Shown piece after piece: positions 9,506 to 17,949 of a stretch of DNA of 64,000 nt. A program made the position numbers and the translations under genes. The DNA is taken from assembly GCA_964486455.1 (NCBI GenBank), contig CAZAMP010000018.1:1-64000 (forward strand). Reading direction: 5' to 3'. Numbering within the stretch: position 1 is the first letter of the stretch; every line of letters begins with the position of its first letter. The notes below the pieces were generated by a model that worked only from the letters and a program-made list of their open reading frames with translations, was not told the DNA's origin and searched no databases. The DNA is from CAZAMP01 sp964486455. Its GTDB lineage: Bacteria > Eisenbacteria > RBG-16-71-46 > CAZAMP01.

Positions 9506-11335
9506 GTGATGCTGACCGCGCTCCTCGTAGCCTGGATGTCGGGCGTCATTCTGGCGCTCGGGATCCTGGGGATGAACCGCCTTCCGCTGCTGGCGTGGGA
9601 CAGCCCGAAGCTGCTCCTCGGTTGCCTCATCGGCGTCGGCATTCCGATGGCCGTCGCCGTGCTCATCCTCACGACCATCCTGGCGCGGACGCACCGACTG
9701 CGATGGGCGCGCCGCCTCGGCGGTGTCGCGTCGGTCCCGGCGTGGCTCGCGGCCGGGACGCTCGCGGCGCTCATCCTGATCAGCCTGATCGGTGGCCCCG
9801 GCCATAAAAGCCTCCTGCTACGGCACATCCCCGTCCTTCTCTTCCTCGTCGTGCTCGCGTGGCTCAATCGCAAGGGAAACACACGCGCCGTGCCTCGGCT
9901 CGCGCTCGGAGCCGTCGCGACACTGCTGACGATCGTCGTCGGGCTCGCGACGGGGGTTCCGTTCAGGCCGCCGACGCCGATCGAGCCGCCGACCGCCGGA
10001 CCGGCCGTTCATGACGGGCCGATCGTGCTGCTGGGGATCGACGGGCTTTGCTGGGAAACGCTTCAGCGCTGGGAACGCGCCGGTGGATCTCCGGACTATG
10101 AAACGCTGCGCGACGAGTGCGTCACAATGCCGCTCGCCAGCATGATCCCGACCCGCTCTCCGCAGATCTGGACGAGCGTCGCGACGGGGTGCCGGCCGCG
10201 CGACCATCGGGCGATTCGCTTCACCTCGAGCCGTGTCGTCGGCCTCGAGAGGCCGCTGCAACGATTCCCCCGCTTCTCGGGGGCGTTCGTGTGGCTCCGG
10301 CTCGCCAAGCGGCTCGGCGTGGTCAGAACCATTCCCATCTCGAGCCTGGACGTGAGGCGCCCTCCATTCTGGGAGATCCTGGGCAACGACACGGACCGGG
10401 ACATCGACGTCGTGGGTTGGTGGTGCTCCTGGCCCGCGCTGCCGATGAACGGCCGTCTCGTGAGCGATCGCTTCTTCTTCTGGCGGGACACCGCGCGACA
10501 GAGCGGCATGGTGGCCGGCATCGCAAACGTGACCTTCCCGCCGGAGCTGGACATGGACCTGGCGGAGCTTCGCCGTCCCCCCCATGTCATGCCGGCCGAC
10601 ACGCTCATGCACTTCATGAATGTCCCGGTGGACGAAGCCGAGACGATTCTCAAGGACCCGAATCGGACCTATCGCTACCGCGACATCCGAAGCGAGCTAC
10701 CGATGGCATGGGCCATGGACGAGACGTATTTCGCTGTGGGCAAGGAGTTTCTCCGGACGGCGGGCCCGAACACCGTCACCGCGATCTACCTTCGCGGGGT
10801 GGACATCGTGAGCCATCCGGCGATGCAGTTCTCCAACTTCTACTCGGAGCCGTCGGTCACCGACGCGGATCGGGAGCGCTACGGCGAGGTCATCTCGCGA
10901 TACTACACCTACGCATTCCACCTCGCCCGGCGGCTCATCGACGCCGCCGGTGACGACGCGATCGTATTGTTGATCTCCGACCATGGTTTCGAGCGCATCC
11001 GCGACGATCTCTACGGTCACAACGCCGCACCGGCCGGTGTGATGATGGCCCGGTTGCCCGCGGAGTACGCGCCCGAGCGACCGGCCGAGGCCGGCATCTA
11101 CGACATCATGCCCACGCTGCTGTGGCTCTGCGGCTACCCTCCCGCCGACGACATGCCCGGCGGCCCGCTCACGTCCCTTTTCCGGCCGATCGGCGGTGAC
11201 GAACCGCCCGTCGTCGATTCCCAGATCCCGACTTATGGCAAGCGGAAGGCGGACCTCCCGCCCGGCATCGATTTGGCCGGGGAAGGCGACAAAGAAATGA
11301 TCGAACTCCTCCGAAACCTCGGATATATCCGATAA
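9506..11335 (+). CDS. Membrane-anchored alkaline-phosphatase-superfamily phosphodiesterase/phosphotransferase
   Basis: 609 residues; GTG (9506) or the following ATG (9509) can start translation after GGAAGGA. Residues 1 to about 165 hold four or five hydrophobic segments. The catalytic domain follows: VLLGIDGLCWE (metal-binding Asp), IPTRSPQIWTSVATG (the Thr is the likely nucleophile), GVDIVSHPAM (Asp/His metal site), ISDHGFE and YGHNAAP. This is the type I phosphodiesterase/nucleotide pyrophosphatase group, which includes enzymes that move phospho-groups onto glycans or lipids. The catalytic domain should face the periplasm. It heads an operon with YdcF, two ATP-grasp enzymes and a FemAB-like acyltransferase. 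Confidence 0.85.
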   Translation: MMLTALLVAWMSGVILALGILGMNRLPLLAWDSPKLLLGCLIGVGIPMAVAVLILTTILARTHRLRWARRLGGVASVPAWLAAGTLAALILISLIGGPGHKSLLLRHIPVLLFLVVLAWLNRKGNTRAVPRLALGAVATLLTIVVGLATGVPFRPPTPIEPPTAGPAVHDGPIVLLGIDGLCWETLQRWERAGGSPDYETLRDECVTMPLASMIPTRSPQIWTSVATGCRPRDHRAIRFTSSRVVGLERPLQRFPRFSGAFVWLRLAKRLGVVRTIPISSLDVRRPPFWEILGNDTDRDIDVVGWWCSWPALPMNGRLVSDRFFFWRDTARQSGMVAGIANVTFPPELDMDLAELRRPPHVMPADTLMHFMNVPVDEAETILKDPNRTYRYRDIRSELPMAWAMDETYFAVGKEFLRTAGPNTVTAIYLRGVDIVSHPAMQFSNFYSEPSVTDADRERYGEVISRYYTYAFHLARRLIDAAGDDAIVLLISDHGFERIRDDLYGHNAAPAGVMMARLPAEYAPERPAEAGIYDIMPTLLWLCGYPPADDMPGGPLTSLFRPIGGDEPPVVDSQIPTYGKRKADLPPGIDLAGEGDKEMIELLRNLGYIR

Positions 11336-11350
11336 GTAAGAGGGATGATC

Positions 11351-12070
11351 ATGTCGGTCACGCAAACCAGCTCGGTACCGTGGTATCGAAGACTCCCGCG
11401 ATCTCGGCGGTCACGGATCGTGATCGTGCTGCTGGTTGGTCTGGTGGTGCTCTTCGCGCTCCGCCGGCCGATCATGGGAAGCATCGGGTGCTGGCTGGTT
11501 GTCACGGAAGATCCCGCTCCGAGTGACGTCATCGTCGTCTTGGGTGGCGAGTCGGGGCATCGGATTCTCAAAGCCATCGAGCTGTACAAGAACGGCTACG
11601 CGCCGCGCATCGCGATCACGGGGCCCGCGGCGGAGTTCGAGGAATTCGAGCCCGCGCCCTACAAGCGGTGGCTCGACCTGCTCGAGAGACGAGGCGTGCC
11701 CCGGGACTCCATCGACTTCGTCGCGCCGTCGTTCAGCACGTATGACGACGCAATGCTCTGTCGGGAGTATTTCGAGGAAAACGGATTCCGTTCCGCGCTC
11801 GTGGTCACCGATCCCTATCACACGCGGCGTGCGGACTGGGTATTCGATCGCATGAACGCGGATCGCGAGTGGGATCTGCGAACGATCGCGTGCGACCAGC
11901 AGTGGTTCGCGCCGAGATACTGGTGGCGTGATGAAAGGCAATTCCTCTGGGTCATGACGGAGTACATGAAGCTCAGCTACTACGTCTTCTCGTACGGCCT
12001 CAGCGGGCCGCTGGATGACCGGCCGTCACGCGCCCATCGTCGGGCGCGCGAAACGGCGAGGGGAGGCTAG
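11351..12070 (+). CDS. YdcF/SanA-like DUF218 envelope protein
   Basis: 239 residues. I prefer the ATG at 11351 because AAGAGGG sits six bases upstream; the ATG at 11345 would overlap that site. One N-terminal membrane segment (IVIVLLVGLVVLFAL) anchors it. The DUF218 core is clear: DVIVVLGGESGHRILKAIEL, then ITGPAAEFEEFE, then SFSTYDDAMLCREYFEENG and VVTDPYHTRRADWVFDR. Family members act in the envelope (SanA, ElyC types), with unsettled chemistry. It lies 15 nt after the phosphodiesterase and 3 nt before an ATP-grasp gene, so it is co-transcribed. Confidence 0.85.
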   Translation: MSVTQTSSVPWYRRLPRSRRSRIVIVLLVGLVVLFALRRPIMGSIGCWLVVTEDPAPSDVIVVLGGESGHRILKAIELYKNGYAPRIAITGPAAEFEEFEPAPYKRWLDLLERRGVPRDSIDFVAPSFSTYDDAMLCREYFEENGFRSALVVTDPYHTRRADWVFDRMNADREWDLRTIACDQQWFAPRYWWRDERQFLWVMTEYMKLSYYVFSYGLSGPLDDRPSRAHRRARETARGG

Positions 12071-12073
12071 CGG

Positions 12074-13273
12074 ATGCAACCCGTGACCCGACCGGGCGCG
12101 CTCATCCTCGGACTCACCGCGAACGGCGTGGGAGCACTCCACAGCCTGAACCAGCTCAGGCAGGCGCCCGACCCGCTCATCGGAATCGAGAGCGGCGCGG
12201 CCATCGGGTTCGCGTCGCGCGTGGGCCACAAACGCCGCTGCCCACCCACCTATGAAGCGGACGGCAAGCCGCTGTGCGAGTTTGTCCTCTCGCTCGCCGC
12301 CGAGTTCGATCGCCGGCTCGTTGTCATCCCGTGCAGCGACGACTACGTGCAGTTCGTGTCGAACCATCGCGACGCGCTCTCGGAGCGCTGCCTCTTCCTT
12401 CTTCCGGAGAAGGAGATGGTCGACATCCTTCTCGACAAGGCGAAGTTCGATCGGCTCGCGCGCGAGCTCGACATCCCGGCGCCCGCCTTCGCGGTCGTCG
12501 ACGCGGGCCCCTCGCCGGCGCTCCCGGAAGAAATGCGCTACCCCCTCGTCGCCAAGCCACTGAACACGTTCAAAGACAACCCGCTGCGCAAGAAGATCAA
12601 GGTCGAGGAGTTCGCTTCGCCGGAAGAGTGGGACGAGTTCTTCGCGCCGTGGGAAGGTTCGGGTGCGTCCGTCGCGGTGCAGGAAAAGATCATCGGGGAC
12701 GACACCGACGTCTATGTCTACGGGGCGCTCTGGGGTCCGGACGCCAAACCGGTCTCCCGCTTCACGGGCCGAAAGATCCGGCAGTTTCCCAAAACCTACG
12801 GGTCGACCGCCGTCGCCACGTGCCGGCTTGAGCCCGAGGTCGTGGAGAAGAGCGAGGCGATCCTCCGATCGATCAAATACCGAGGCCTCTGCGACGTGGA
12901 GTTCAAACGGGAGCGGCGCGACGACAAGCTCCGTGTCATCGAGATCAACCCCAGGCAAGGACTCTGGCATCGGATGGGTCGGCTCGCGGGAATCGACATC
13001 GTCCAGGACACCTATCGCCTGCTGGCCGGGGAATCGGTCGCGCCGATCCGGCAGCGTCCGGGCAATGCCGGCCGGTGGTGCTACTTCGCGCGCGATATTC
13101 AAAGACTCAAACAAGACATCAAGCGGACCGGTTTGTCATCGATTCCCGCGTGGCTCGGCACCTACGTCACTCTACCCCGAGACGCGGTATTTTCTTGGAA
13201 CGACCCCTGGCCATGGGCGAGCGAACTCTGGCATCTTCTCACGCGACGATGGACACATAAGCGGCGGAGATAG
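12074..13273 (+). CDS. ATP-grasp domain ligase (first of an adjacent pair)
   Basis: 399 residues, start after GGGGAGG. The N-terminal Rossmann-like half begins GALILGLTANGVGALHSLNQL. The ATP-grasp half contains the ATP-binding lysine segment YPLVAKPLNTFKDNPLRKKI, the VQEKIIGDDTDVYVYGAL strand and the metal-binding strand CDVEFKRE...LRVIEINPRQGLWHRM with Glu and Asn ligands. ATP-grasp enzymes activate a carboxylate as acyl-phosphate and couple it to an amine or thiol. The nearest described groups are the carboxylate-amine ligases found in polysaccharide clusters. The substrate is unknown. It is followed 5 nt later by a second ATP-grasp gene and then by a FemAB-like acyltransferase. Confidence 0.85.
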   Translation: MQPVTRPGALILGLTANGVGALHSLNQLRQAPDPLIGIESGAAIGFASRVGHKRRCPPTYEADGKPLCEFVLSLAAEFDRRLVVIPCSDDYVQFVSNHRDALSERCLFLLPEKEMVDILLDKAKFDRLARELDIPAPAFAVVDAGPSPALPEEMRYPLVAKPLNTFKDNPLRKKIKVEEFASPEEWDEFFAPWEGSGASVAVQEKIIGDDTDVYVYGALWGPDAKPVSRFTGRKIRQFPKTYGSTAVATCRLEPEVVEKSEAILRSIKYRGLCDVEFKRERRDDKLRVIEINPRQGLWHRMGRLAGIDIVQDTYRLLAGESVAPIRQRPGNAGRWCYFARDIQRLKQDIKRTGLSSIPAWLGTYVTLPRDAVFSWNDPWPWASELWHLLTRRWTHKRRR

Positions 13274-13278
13274 AAATC

Positions 13279-14448
13279 ATGCGCGTTCTTGTCATCGAGT
13301 ACAACCAAGCGTCACTCGCGATCATCCGTAGCCTCGGGCGGGCCGGCTTCGAACCGGACCTCCTCGCCCGCTGGGGAACGAAACCGCCGCCGAAATCGAA
13401 GTACTGCCGCAAGATGATCCGCACGGAGAACTGGGACGACACCCCGGAAAACGTGGAACGGTGGAAGAAGGTCTTCGAGGAAGGCGGCTACGGCTGCGCG
13501 TTCTGCTGCGGCGACCGCTCCGCCCAGATTCTCTCGCGGTACCGCGACACGTTCGGTCCGGTACTCGACATCAACGGGTTCTTCCCAACGACCGAATCGT
13601 TCGAGACCGCGATCAGTAAGGCCGGAATCACGCGCCGCTCGGAGGCGGCCGGGATCGCGATCCCGGAAACGCTCTACGATCCGACGGACGACGAGGTGCG
13701 GGCGTTCGCCGAAGCTCGCCCTGAGGGCGTCGTGATCAAGCGCGACGACAGCTTCGCGTCGAAAGGCGTGCGGATGACCGATACGCCGGACGAGGCGTTG
13801 GCCGCGCTCGACGAGATGCGAACGATCGGTCCCAAGACCACGATCCTCGCGCAGCAGAAGGTGCGCGGCGCCGGCTATCTATTTCACGCGCTCTACTGGA
13901 ACGGCCAACCGATGAACGTGTGCCTTCACCGAAAGACGCACGAGTATCCCGTCGACGGCGGCGTGAGCGCCCGCGCCGTGACCGAGTACCATGCGGAGCC
14001 CATCGATGGCGGGCTACGGCTGTTGACGTCACTCGATTGGCACGGGCTCGTGAAGTTCGACTACATGCACTCCGTCGACGACGGTCGCTGGTACATCATC
14101 GAGGCCGATCCTCGTGTCTCGGCATCGATCGAGATGACCCGGGTGGCCGCGATGAATCACGTCGTGGCGCTGGCGCGCCTCGTTTCCGGCGAATCCGTCG
14201 AGGCCGATCTGGATTTCCGAAAGGGGATCGTCTACCGCTGGCTCCTCCCCCGAGACGTGCTGGCCACCGCCACGCACCGCGAGTGGGGGCAGTTCATCCT
14301 GGACTTCTTCCGGCCGAACGTTCGTAGCGACATCGATCTCATCGACATCAAGCCGACGCTCAAGCGGATCCGCGGGACGCTGAGCGCGCTCAAAGCCTTC
14401 TACGCGGATGAGCGCTCCCGGAAAGCCGCCAAACGGAGATCCGCCTGA
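13279..14448 (+). CDS. ATP-grasp domain ligase (second of the pair)
   Basis: 389 residues, GGAG upstream. The N-terminal segment RVLVIEYNQASLAIIRSLG is a Rossmann-type pre-ATP-grasp fold. Further on are VVIKRDDSFASKGVRMTD (ATP lysine region), TILAQQKVRGAGYLFHALY and the metal-binding strand GLVKFDYMHSV...WYIIEADPRVSASIEMT, where Glu and Asp replace the usual Glu/Asn pair (ExDPR instead of ExNPR). It is not a simple duplicate of its neighbour: the sequences are clearly diverged, so the two probably act on different substrates or in sequence. Stop overlaps closely with the next gene's start (1-nt gap). Confidence 0.85.
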   Translation: MRVLVIEYNQASLAIIRSLGRAGFEPDLLARWGTKPPPKSKYCRKMIRTENWDDTPENVERWKKVFEEGGYGCAFCCGDRSAQILSRYRDTFGPVLDINGFFPTTESFETAISKAGITRRSEAAGIAIPETLYDPTDDEVRAFAEARPEGVVIKRDDSFASKGVRMTDTPDEALAALDEMRTIGPKTTILAQQKVRGAGYLFHALYWNGQPMNVCLHRKTHEYPVDGGVSARAVTEYHAEPIDGGLRLLTSLDWHGLVKFDYMHSVDDGRWYIIEADPRVSASIEMTRVAAMNHVVALARLVSGESVEADLDFRKGIVYRWLLPRDVLATATHREWGQFILDFFRPNVRSDIDLIDIKPTLKRIRGTLSALKAFYADERSRKAAKRRSA

Positions 14449-14449
14449 T

Positions 14450-15514
14450 ATGAAGATCATCGAGGCCACCGCCACCGACCGGGGGCGGTGGGACGCGTTC
14501 GTCGACAAGCAAAACGCCAGCTTCTTCCACTACTTCGACTGGAAGCGGATCTACGAAGCGCGCGGCGATCTCTACATCCCGCTCATCCTCGAGAGTGACG
14601 GCGGCGAGATCCTCGGAATCTTTCCTTTCGTGCGCCGGCCGATGAAACTTCACGTGCTGCTTCTCTCGCTGCCGGAGGGCGCATCGGGAGGCTGCGTGCT
14701 TAAACGCGGCATGAGCGAAGCCGACGCTGACCACGCGACCAACATGTTTCTGGACTACATCGATGCCCATCACGCGAACGCGTGCTCGATGTTCATCCTC
14801 CGAGAAAGCCTCTCACCATCGGCCGATCCGGAGACGCCGCCGACGCCGCTACTCACGCGCCGCGGCTTTCGGATGAAGTACAACGCTGAGAGCGGGCTTC
14901 CATGCACGTTCTTCCTGCCGATGGAGAGTCCGTTCGAAGAGAAGGTCGAGCGCGGTCTCTGGTCGCACAATCTACGCAAGCTCTTAAACCGCGCACGCCG
15001 CTCGGGCGCATCGGTCGAACCCGACCCGGAGTTTCGCTACTTCGACGACTTCATGCGCATGCTGGAGTCGACGTTCGACAAGCACGGGGGCCGAACGCCG
15101 ACCGCGCAGGCCATGGCGGCACGTCTGGAGGTCTTCCGGGAAAAGACGAAGCTCTTCGTTCTGAAGGTTGACGACACACCCGCGGGCGCGATCCTTTGCC
15201 ACTATTCCCCGACGACCTGCTACCTCTCGAAGATGCCGTCGTCGCCTGACGGGCAGCGCGATCACCGGACGAAGCTTCTCTATCACGCGGCGCTCCAGGA
15301 CGCGTGCGAGAACGGATACCGATTTGCGGAGTTCGGTACGACCTCGATCCCGTCTCTCGCGTACTGGAAAGAACGGTTCAAGGCGACACGTGTGCCGATG
15401 CGTCAGTACGAGCGTGAATGCTCTACGGTTCGCGTCGCGATCGCGAAGGCGCCCTGGATCGCCCGGCGGCTCAAGAAAGAGGTATCGCGCGTGACGGAAC
15501 GGCTGAAGAAGTAG
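14450..15514 (+). CDS. FemAB/GNAT-type acyltransferase
   Basis: 354 residues from ATG 14450, one base after the upstream stop, with CGGAGAT as ribosome site; an in-frame ATG at 14408 lies inside the upstream gene and is less likely. The first half is a degenerate GNAT fold (FFHYFDWKRIYEARGD, ILGIFPFVRRP) and the second half the active type, with WSHNLRKLLNRARRSGASVE, FVLKVDDTPAGAILCHY and a C-terminal FGTTSIPSLAYWKERFKA segment typical of FemAB-related proteins of polysaccharide loci. FemAB-type enzymes transfer amino acids from aminoacyl-tRNA; the related CelD/polysaccharide group is less well known. Being directly downstream of two ATP-grasp ligases supports an amide- or ester-forming modification pathway. 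Confidence 0.85.
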   Translation: MKIIEATATDRGRWDAFVDKQNASFFHYFDWKRIYEARGDLYIPLILESDGGEILGIFPFVRRPMKLHVLLLSLPEGASGGCVLKRGMSEADADHATNMFLDYIDAHHANACSMFILRESLSPSADPETPPTPLLTRRGFRMKYNAESGLPCTFFLPMESPFEEKVERGLWSHNLRKLLNRARRSGASVEPDPEFRYFDDFMRMLESTFDKHGGRTPTAQAMAARLEVFREKTKLFVLKVDDTPAGAILCHYSPTTCYLSKMPSSPDGQRDHRTKLLYHAALQDACENGYRFAEFGTTSIPSLAYWKERFKATRVPMRQYERECSTVRVAIAKAPWIARRLKKEVSRVTERLKK

Positions 15515-15559
15515 TCGCTCTCGCTCCGCCGCTCTGCTCCCGCGTCCGCGCCCGCGCGC

Positions 15560-16672
15560 CTATCTTCGGAAGCGGCCCTTGAGCGCACCCCACCCCGTTC
15601 GCTCAATCGGCACCGACGTGTCGACGAGCCCCACGTACTCTTCATCGATCGCGTCGCGCGGCATGGCACCGCACTCGGCAAGCACCGCGGCGAGCGCGGC
15701 GGCGGCCGCCATCTCGGTGACGGGCGGTGCGGGCCAGCGAGTCTCCGCCGTCGCGTCGATCTGAGTTTCCGTTGGGATGATGTTCCCCTCCAGATAGACC
15801 TCGGTGCTCGACGTCAGGACGATCGCGAGACTCTCGTCGCTCCGTTCACCCGGCGCGTAGACGTTCTTGACGAGATTGCCCATCGCGTAGTGGCGAAAGC
15901 GGGTCCCGTAGCCGGGGTCGCCTCCCCAATCGTCAACGGGCGGGTCCCAATCGGCGACGACGTTGTTCACGAGATCGACGACGCCACAGTCGTGAATCTG
16001 CGGGTTTCGTTCGTCGCCGAGGACCAGCAGGTTGTGGTGGATCGATATCCGCTCGCACACGCACTCAGGGCACTCGCCCTGGTAGTGCCGATAGACGTAC
16101 ATGTTCTTGTGGTTGTCGGCCAGCAGGCACCACTGCACGGTGATGTCGCGCGCATCCTCGATGATGTCGATGTTCCCGTCGCCCGCCCGCCGGAACGAGC
16201 AGTGATCGATGACGATGTCATGGGCGCCCCGCCCGATCTGGAGATTGTCGTGTCCGCCGTCGAAGCGGAGATGGTGCAGGACGAAGTCGTGTGCCGTGTC
16301 GGGAGCGGTTGAAACCAGCCGGATCAGATCGAACGCACCGGGCACCGGCGGGCTGATCGTGATCCCGGGGTCGGGAGCGGTCGAGCCGTCGATCGTGACG
16401 TGATGATTGGTCAAGCGGATGGGCGACTCGAGGACGATCGTCCCACTGACGGCGAACCGTATGTCCCGATTGGACTCCGAAAGGGCGTCCCGGAGTGTGC
16501 CGGGACCGTCGTCCGCGAGGCTGTCGACCACATAGACTGTTCCGCCCGCCCCGCCCTCGGTGTCGGCGCCGAACCCCTCCAGCGGCCGCCCCCCCAGCGG
16601 ATCGGCGAACGGGGCGCTGACCCCAACCACAAGCCACGCAAGCAGTAACGCGCTACAGGATTTTTCCCGCAC
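15560..16672 (-). CDS. Secreted pectate-lyase-like beta-helix protein with C-terminal WGxLK tag
   Basis: 370 residues from a GTG start, AGGAG nine bases upstream. Signal peptide MREKSCSALLLAWLVVGVSA. The domain then runs like pectate lyase C: GFGADTEGGAGG, SLADDGPGTLRDALSES, VTIDGSTAPDPGITI, DIVIDHCSFRRAGDGNIDI, TVQWCLLADN and SIHHNLLVLGDERNPQI, the last being the family's conserved HxxFxxxxxRNP-type stretch. It is homologous to residues 950-1275 of the giant protein. It has no FlgD tail and ends in TSVPIERTGWGALKGRFRR, matching the endings of three other secreted proteins here. It probably acts on polysaccharide outside the cytoplasm. It converges on the ATP-grasp operon (46-bp gap). Confidence 0.85.
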   Translation of the reverse strand: MREKSCSALLLAWLVVGVSAPFADPLGGRPLEGFGADTEGGAGGTVYVVDSLADDGPGTLRDALSESNRDIRFAVSGTIVLESPIRLTNHHVTIDGSTAPDPGITISPPVPGAFDLIRLVSTAPDTAHDFVLHHLRFDGGHDNLQIGRGAHDIVIDHCSFRRAGDGNIDIIEDARDITVQWCLLADNHKNMYVYRHYQGECPECVCERISIHHNLLVLGDERNPQIHDCGVVDLVNNVVADWDPPVDDWGGDPGYGTRFRHYAMGNLVKNVYAPGERSDESLAIVLTSSTEVYLEGNIIPTETQIDATAETRWPAPPVTEMAAAAALAAVLAECGAMPRDAIDEEYVGLVDTSVPIERTGWGALKGRFRR

Positions 16673-16781
16673 TTCCGATAACTCCTATTGATGGCGCCGG
16701 TTCACGCCGGCGATGACCGTGCCGAAACGGGATCCGATCTCCTATCCGAGTATAGACCACAAGGACATCCAGGGCCTGACA

Positions 16782-17876
16782 ATGACGCTTTCGACACGAG
16801 CCACAGCATCCGCCGCCGAGATCAACGGACAGTTTCACACGCAGGTCGAATGCTGGGAGCGGCTCACATCGCTTCGCCATCCCGGATTCTTCCACTCGTT
16901 CGAGTGGATGCGACTCTGGATGAAGCACTTCGCCCAGGACCGCGACGTCCGGCTCCACACGGTCGGTGACGGGCAAGCCGTCCGGCTGATCGCGCCGCTC
17001 CGCACGCGAGCCGTCCGACAGGGCCCGACCTCCGTTCGTATCACGGAGACCATCGGCACCCGGCATTTGCCGAACAACGATCTCATCTACGATCCGGACG
17101 GGCTATCCGGCTGGATCGATGCCCTCATGCAGCATCTCGCGAGCGAATGCCGGACGGACATCCTCCGCATCACGGCGCTTCCCGAAGAGTCACCGTTGAC
17201 CGATCTTCTCCGGGATCGATCGAACGGCCTGAAGAAGGCGGTGGAGGTCGAGAACGACGCGTGCAGAAACCGCCACGTGATGCTCGACGCGGACTTCGAA
17301 GCGTACTACGCGTCCCGACCGAAGAACCTGCGGCGCGATCAGCGCCAGGGACTCAAGCGGCTGGCGAAGGAAGGGAGTGTCTCGACGCGCTTCTACCGCT
17401 CGATCGCCGAGTCGCCTACCGCTCTTGACGACTACTTCGAACTCTACTCGCGGAGCTGGCAGCAGTCCGAGCACTGGAAGGACTTCTTCAGCGAGGCGAT
17501 CGCGCTACTCTCTTCGCTGGAAAAGCTGCGGCTTCTCTTCCTGGATCTGGATGGACGCGCCGTCGCCGGGCAGCTCGCGCTGGTCGACAACGGCACGCTC
17601 TACGTGCTCAAGAACTTCTACGACGAGAGCTACAAGAGGTTCTCCCCCGGCACGATCCTCGGCTTCGACATGTTCGCCCGGACGATGCGGAACGACCAGG
17701 TCGGTTCCATCGACTACATGAAGGGCGACCAGCCGTACAAGGCGAGATGGGCCGAGAGCGTTCGCGTTCGCAGCGATTGGGCGATCCCGCTCACCTTTCG
17801 TGGATCGCTCGCGCTCAACATCAAGAACCTCGTCTCGGGGAACTCCGGCAACGGATCGAAGAACGGGGACGAGTGA
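16782..17876 (+). CDS. CelD/FemAB-type GNAT acyltransferase of polysaccharide loci
   Basis: 364 residues if started at ATG 16782 (AGGG upstream); an ATG at 16713 would add 23 residues but leave only 40 bp to the divergent beta-helix gene. The core is an Acetyltransf_6 (CelD/BcsL) domain: FFHSFEWMRLWMKHF near the start, YASRPKNLRRDQRQGLKRL in the middle, then LFLDLDGRAVAGQLALV, LYVLKNFYDESYKRFSPG and IDYMKGDQPYKARWAE at the end, the last being the most diagnostic. Such proteins occur with cellulose and exopolysaccharide genes. It is followed by the flippase gene after 73 bp and probably shares its transcript. Confidence 0.85.
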   Translation: MTLSTRATASAAEINGQFHTQVECWERLTSLRHPGFFHSFEWMRLWMKHFAQDRDVRLHTVGDGQAVRLIAPLRTRAVRQGPTSVRITETIGTRHLPNNDLIYDPDGLSGWIDALMQHLASECRTDILRITALPEESPLTDLLRDRSNGLKKAVEVENDACRNRHVMLDADFEAYYASRPKNLRRDQRQGLKRLAKEGSVSTRFYRSIAESPTALDDYFELYSRSWQQSEHWKDFFSEAIALLSSLEKLRLLFLDLDGRAVAGQLALVDNGTLYVLKNFYDESYKRFSPGTILGFDMFARTMRNDQVGSIDYMKGDQPYKARWAESVRVRSDWAIPLTFRGSLALNIKNLVSGNSGNGSKNGDE

Positions 17877-17949
17877 TTGCACCGGCCGTGCTTTGGCCAT
17901 AGTGTGACACGTCTCGTACGATCATCACCGCTTCCGGAGTGACACGTTC

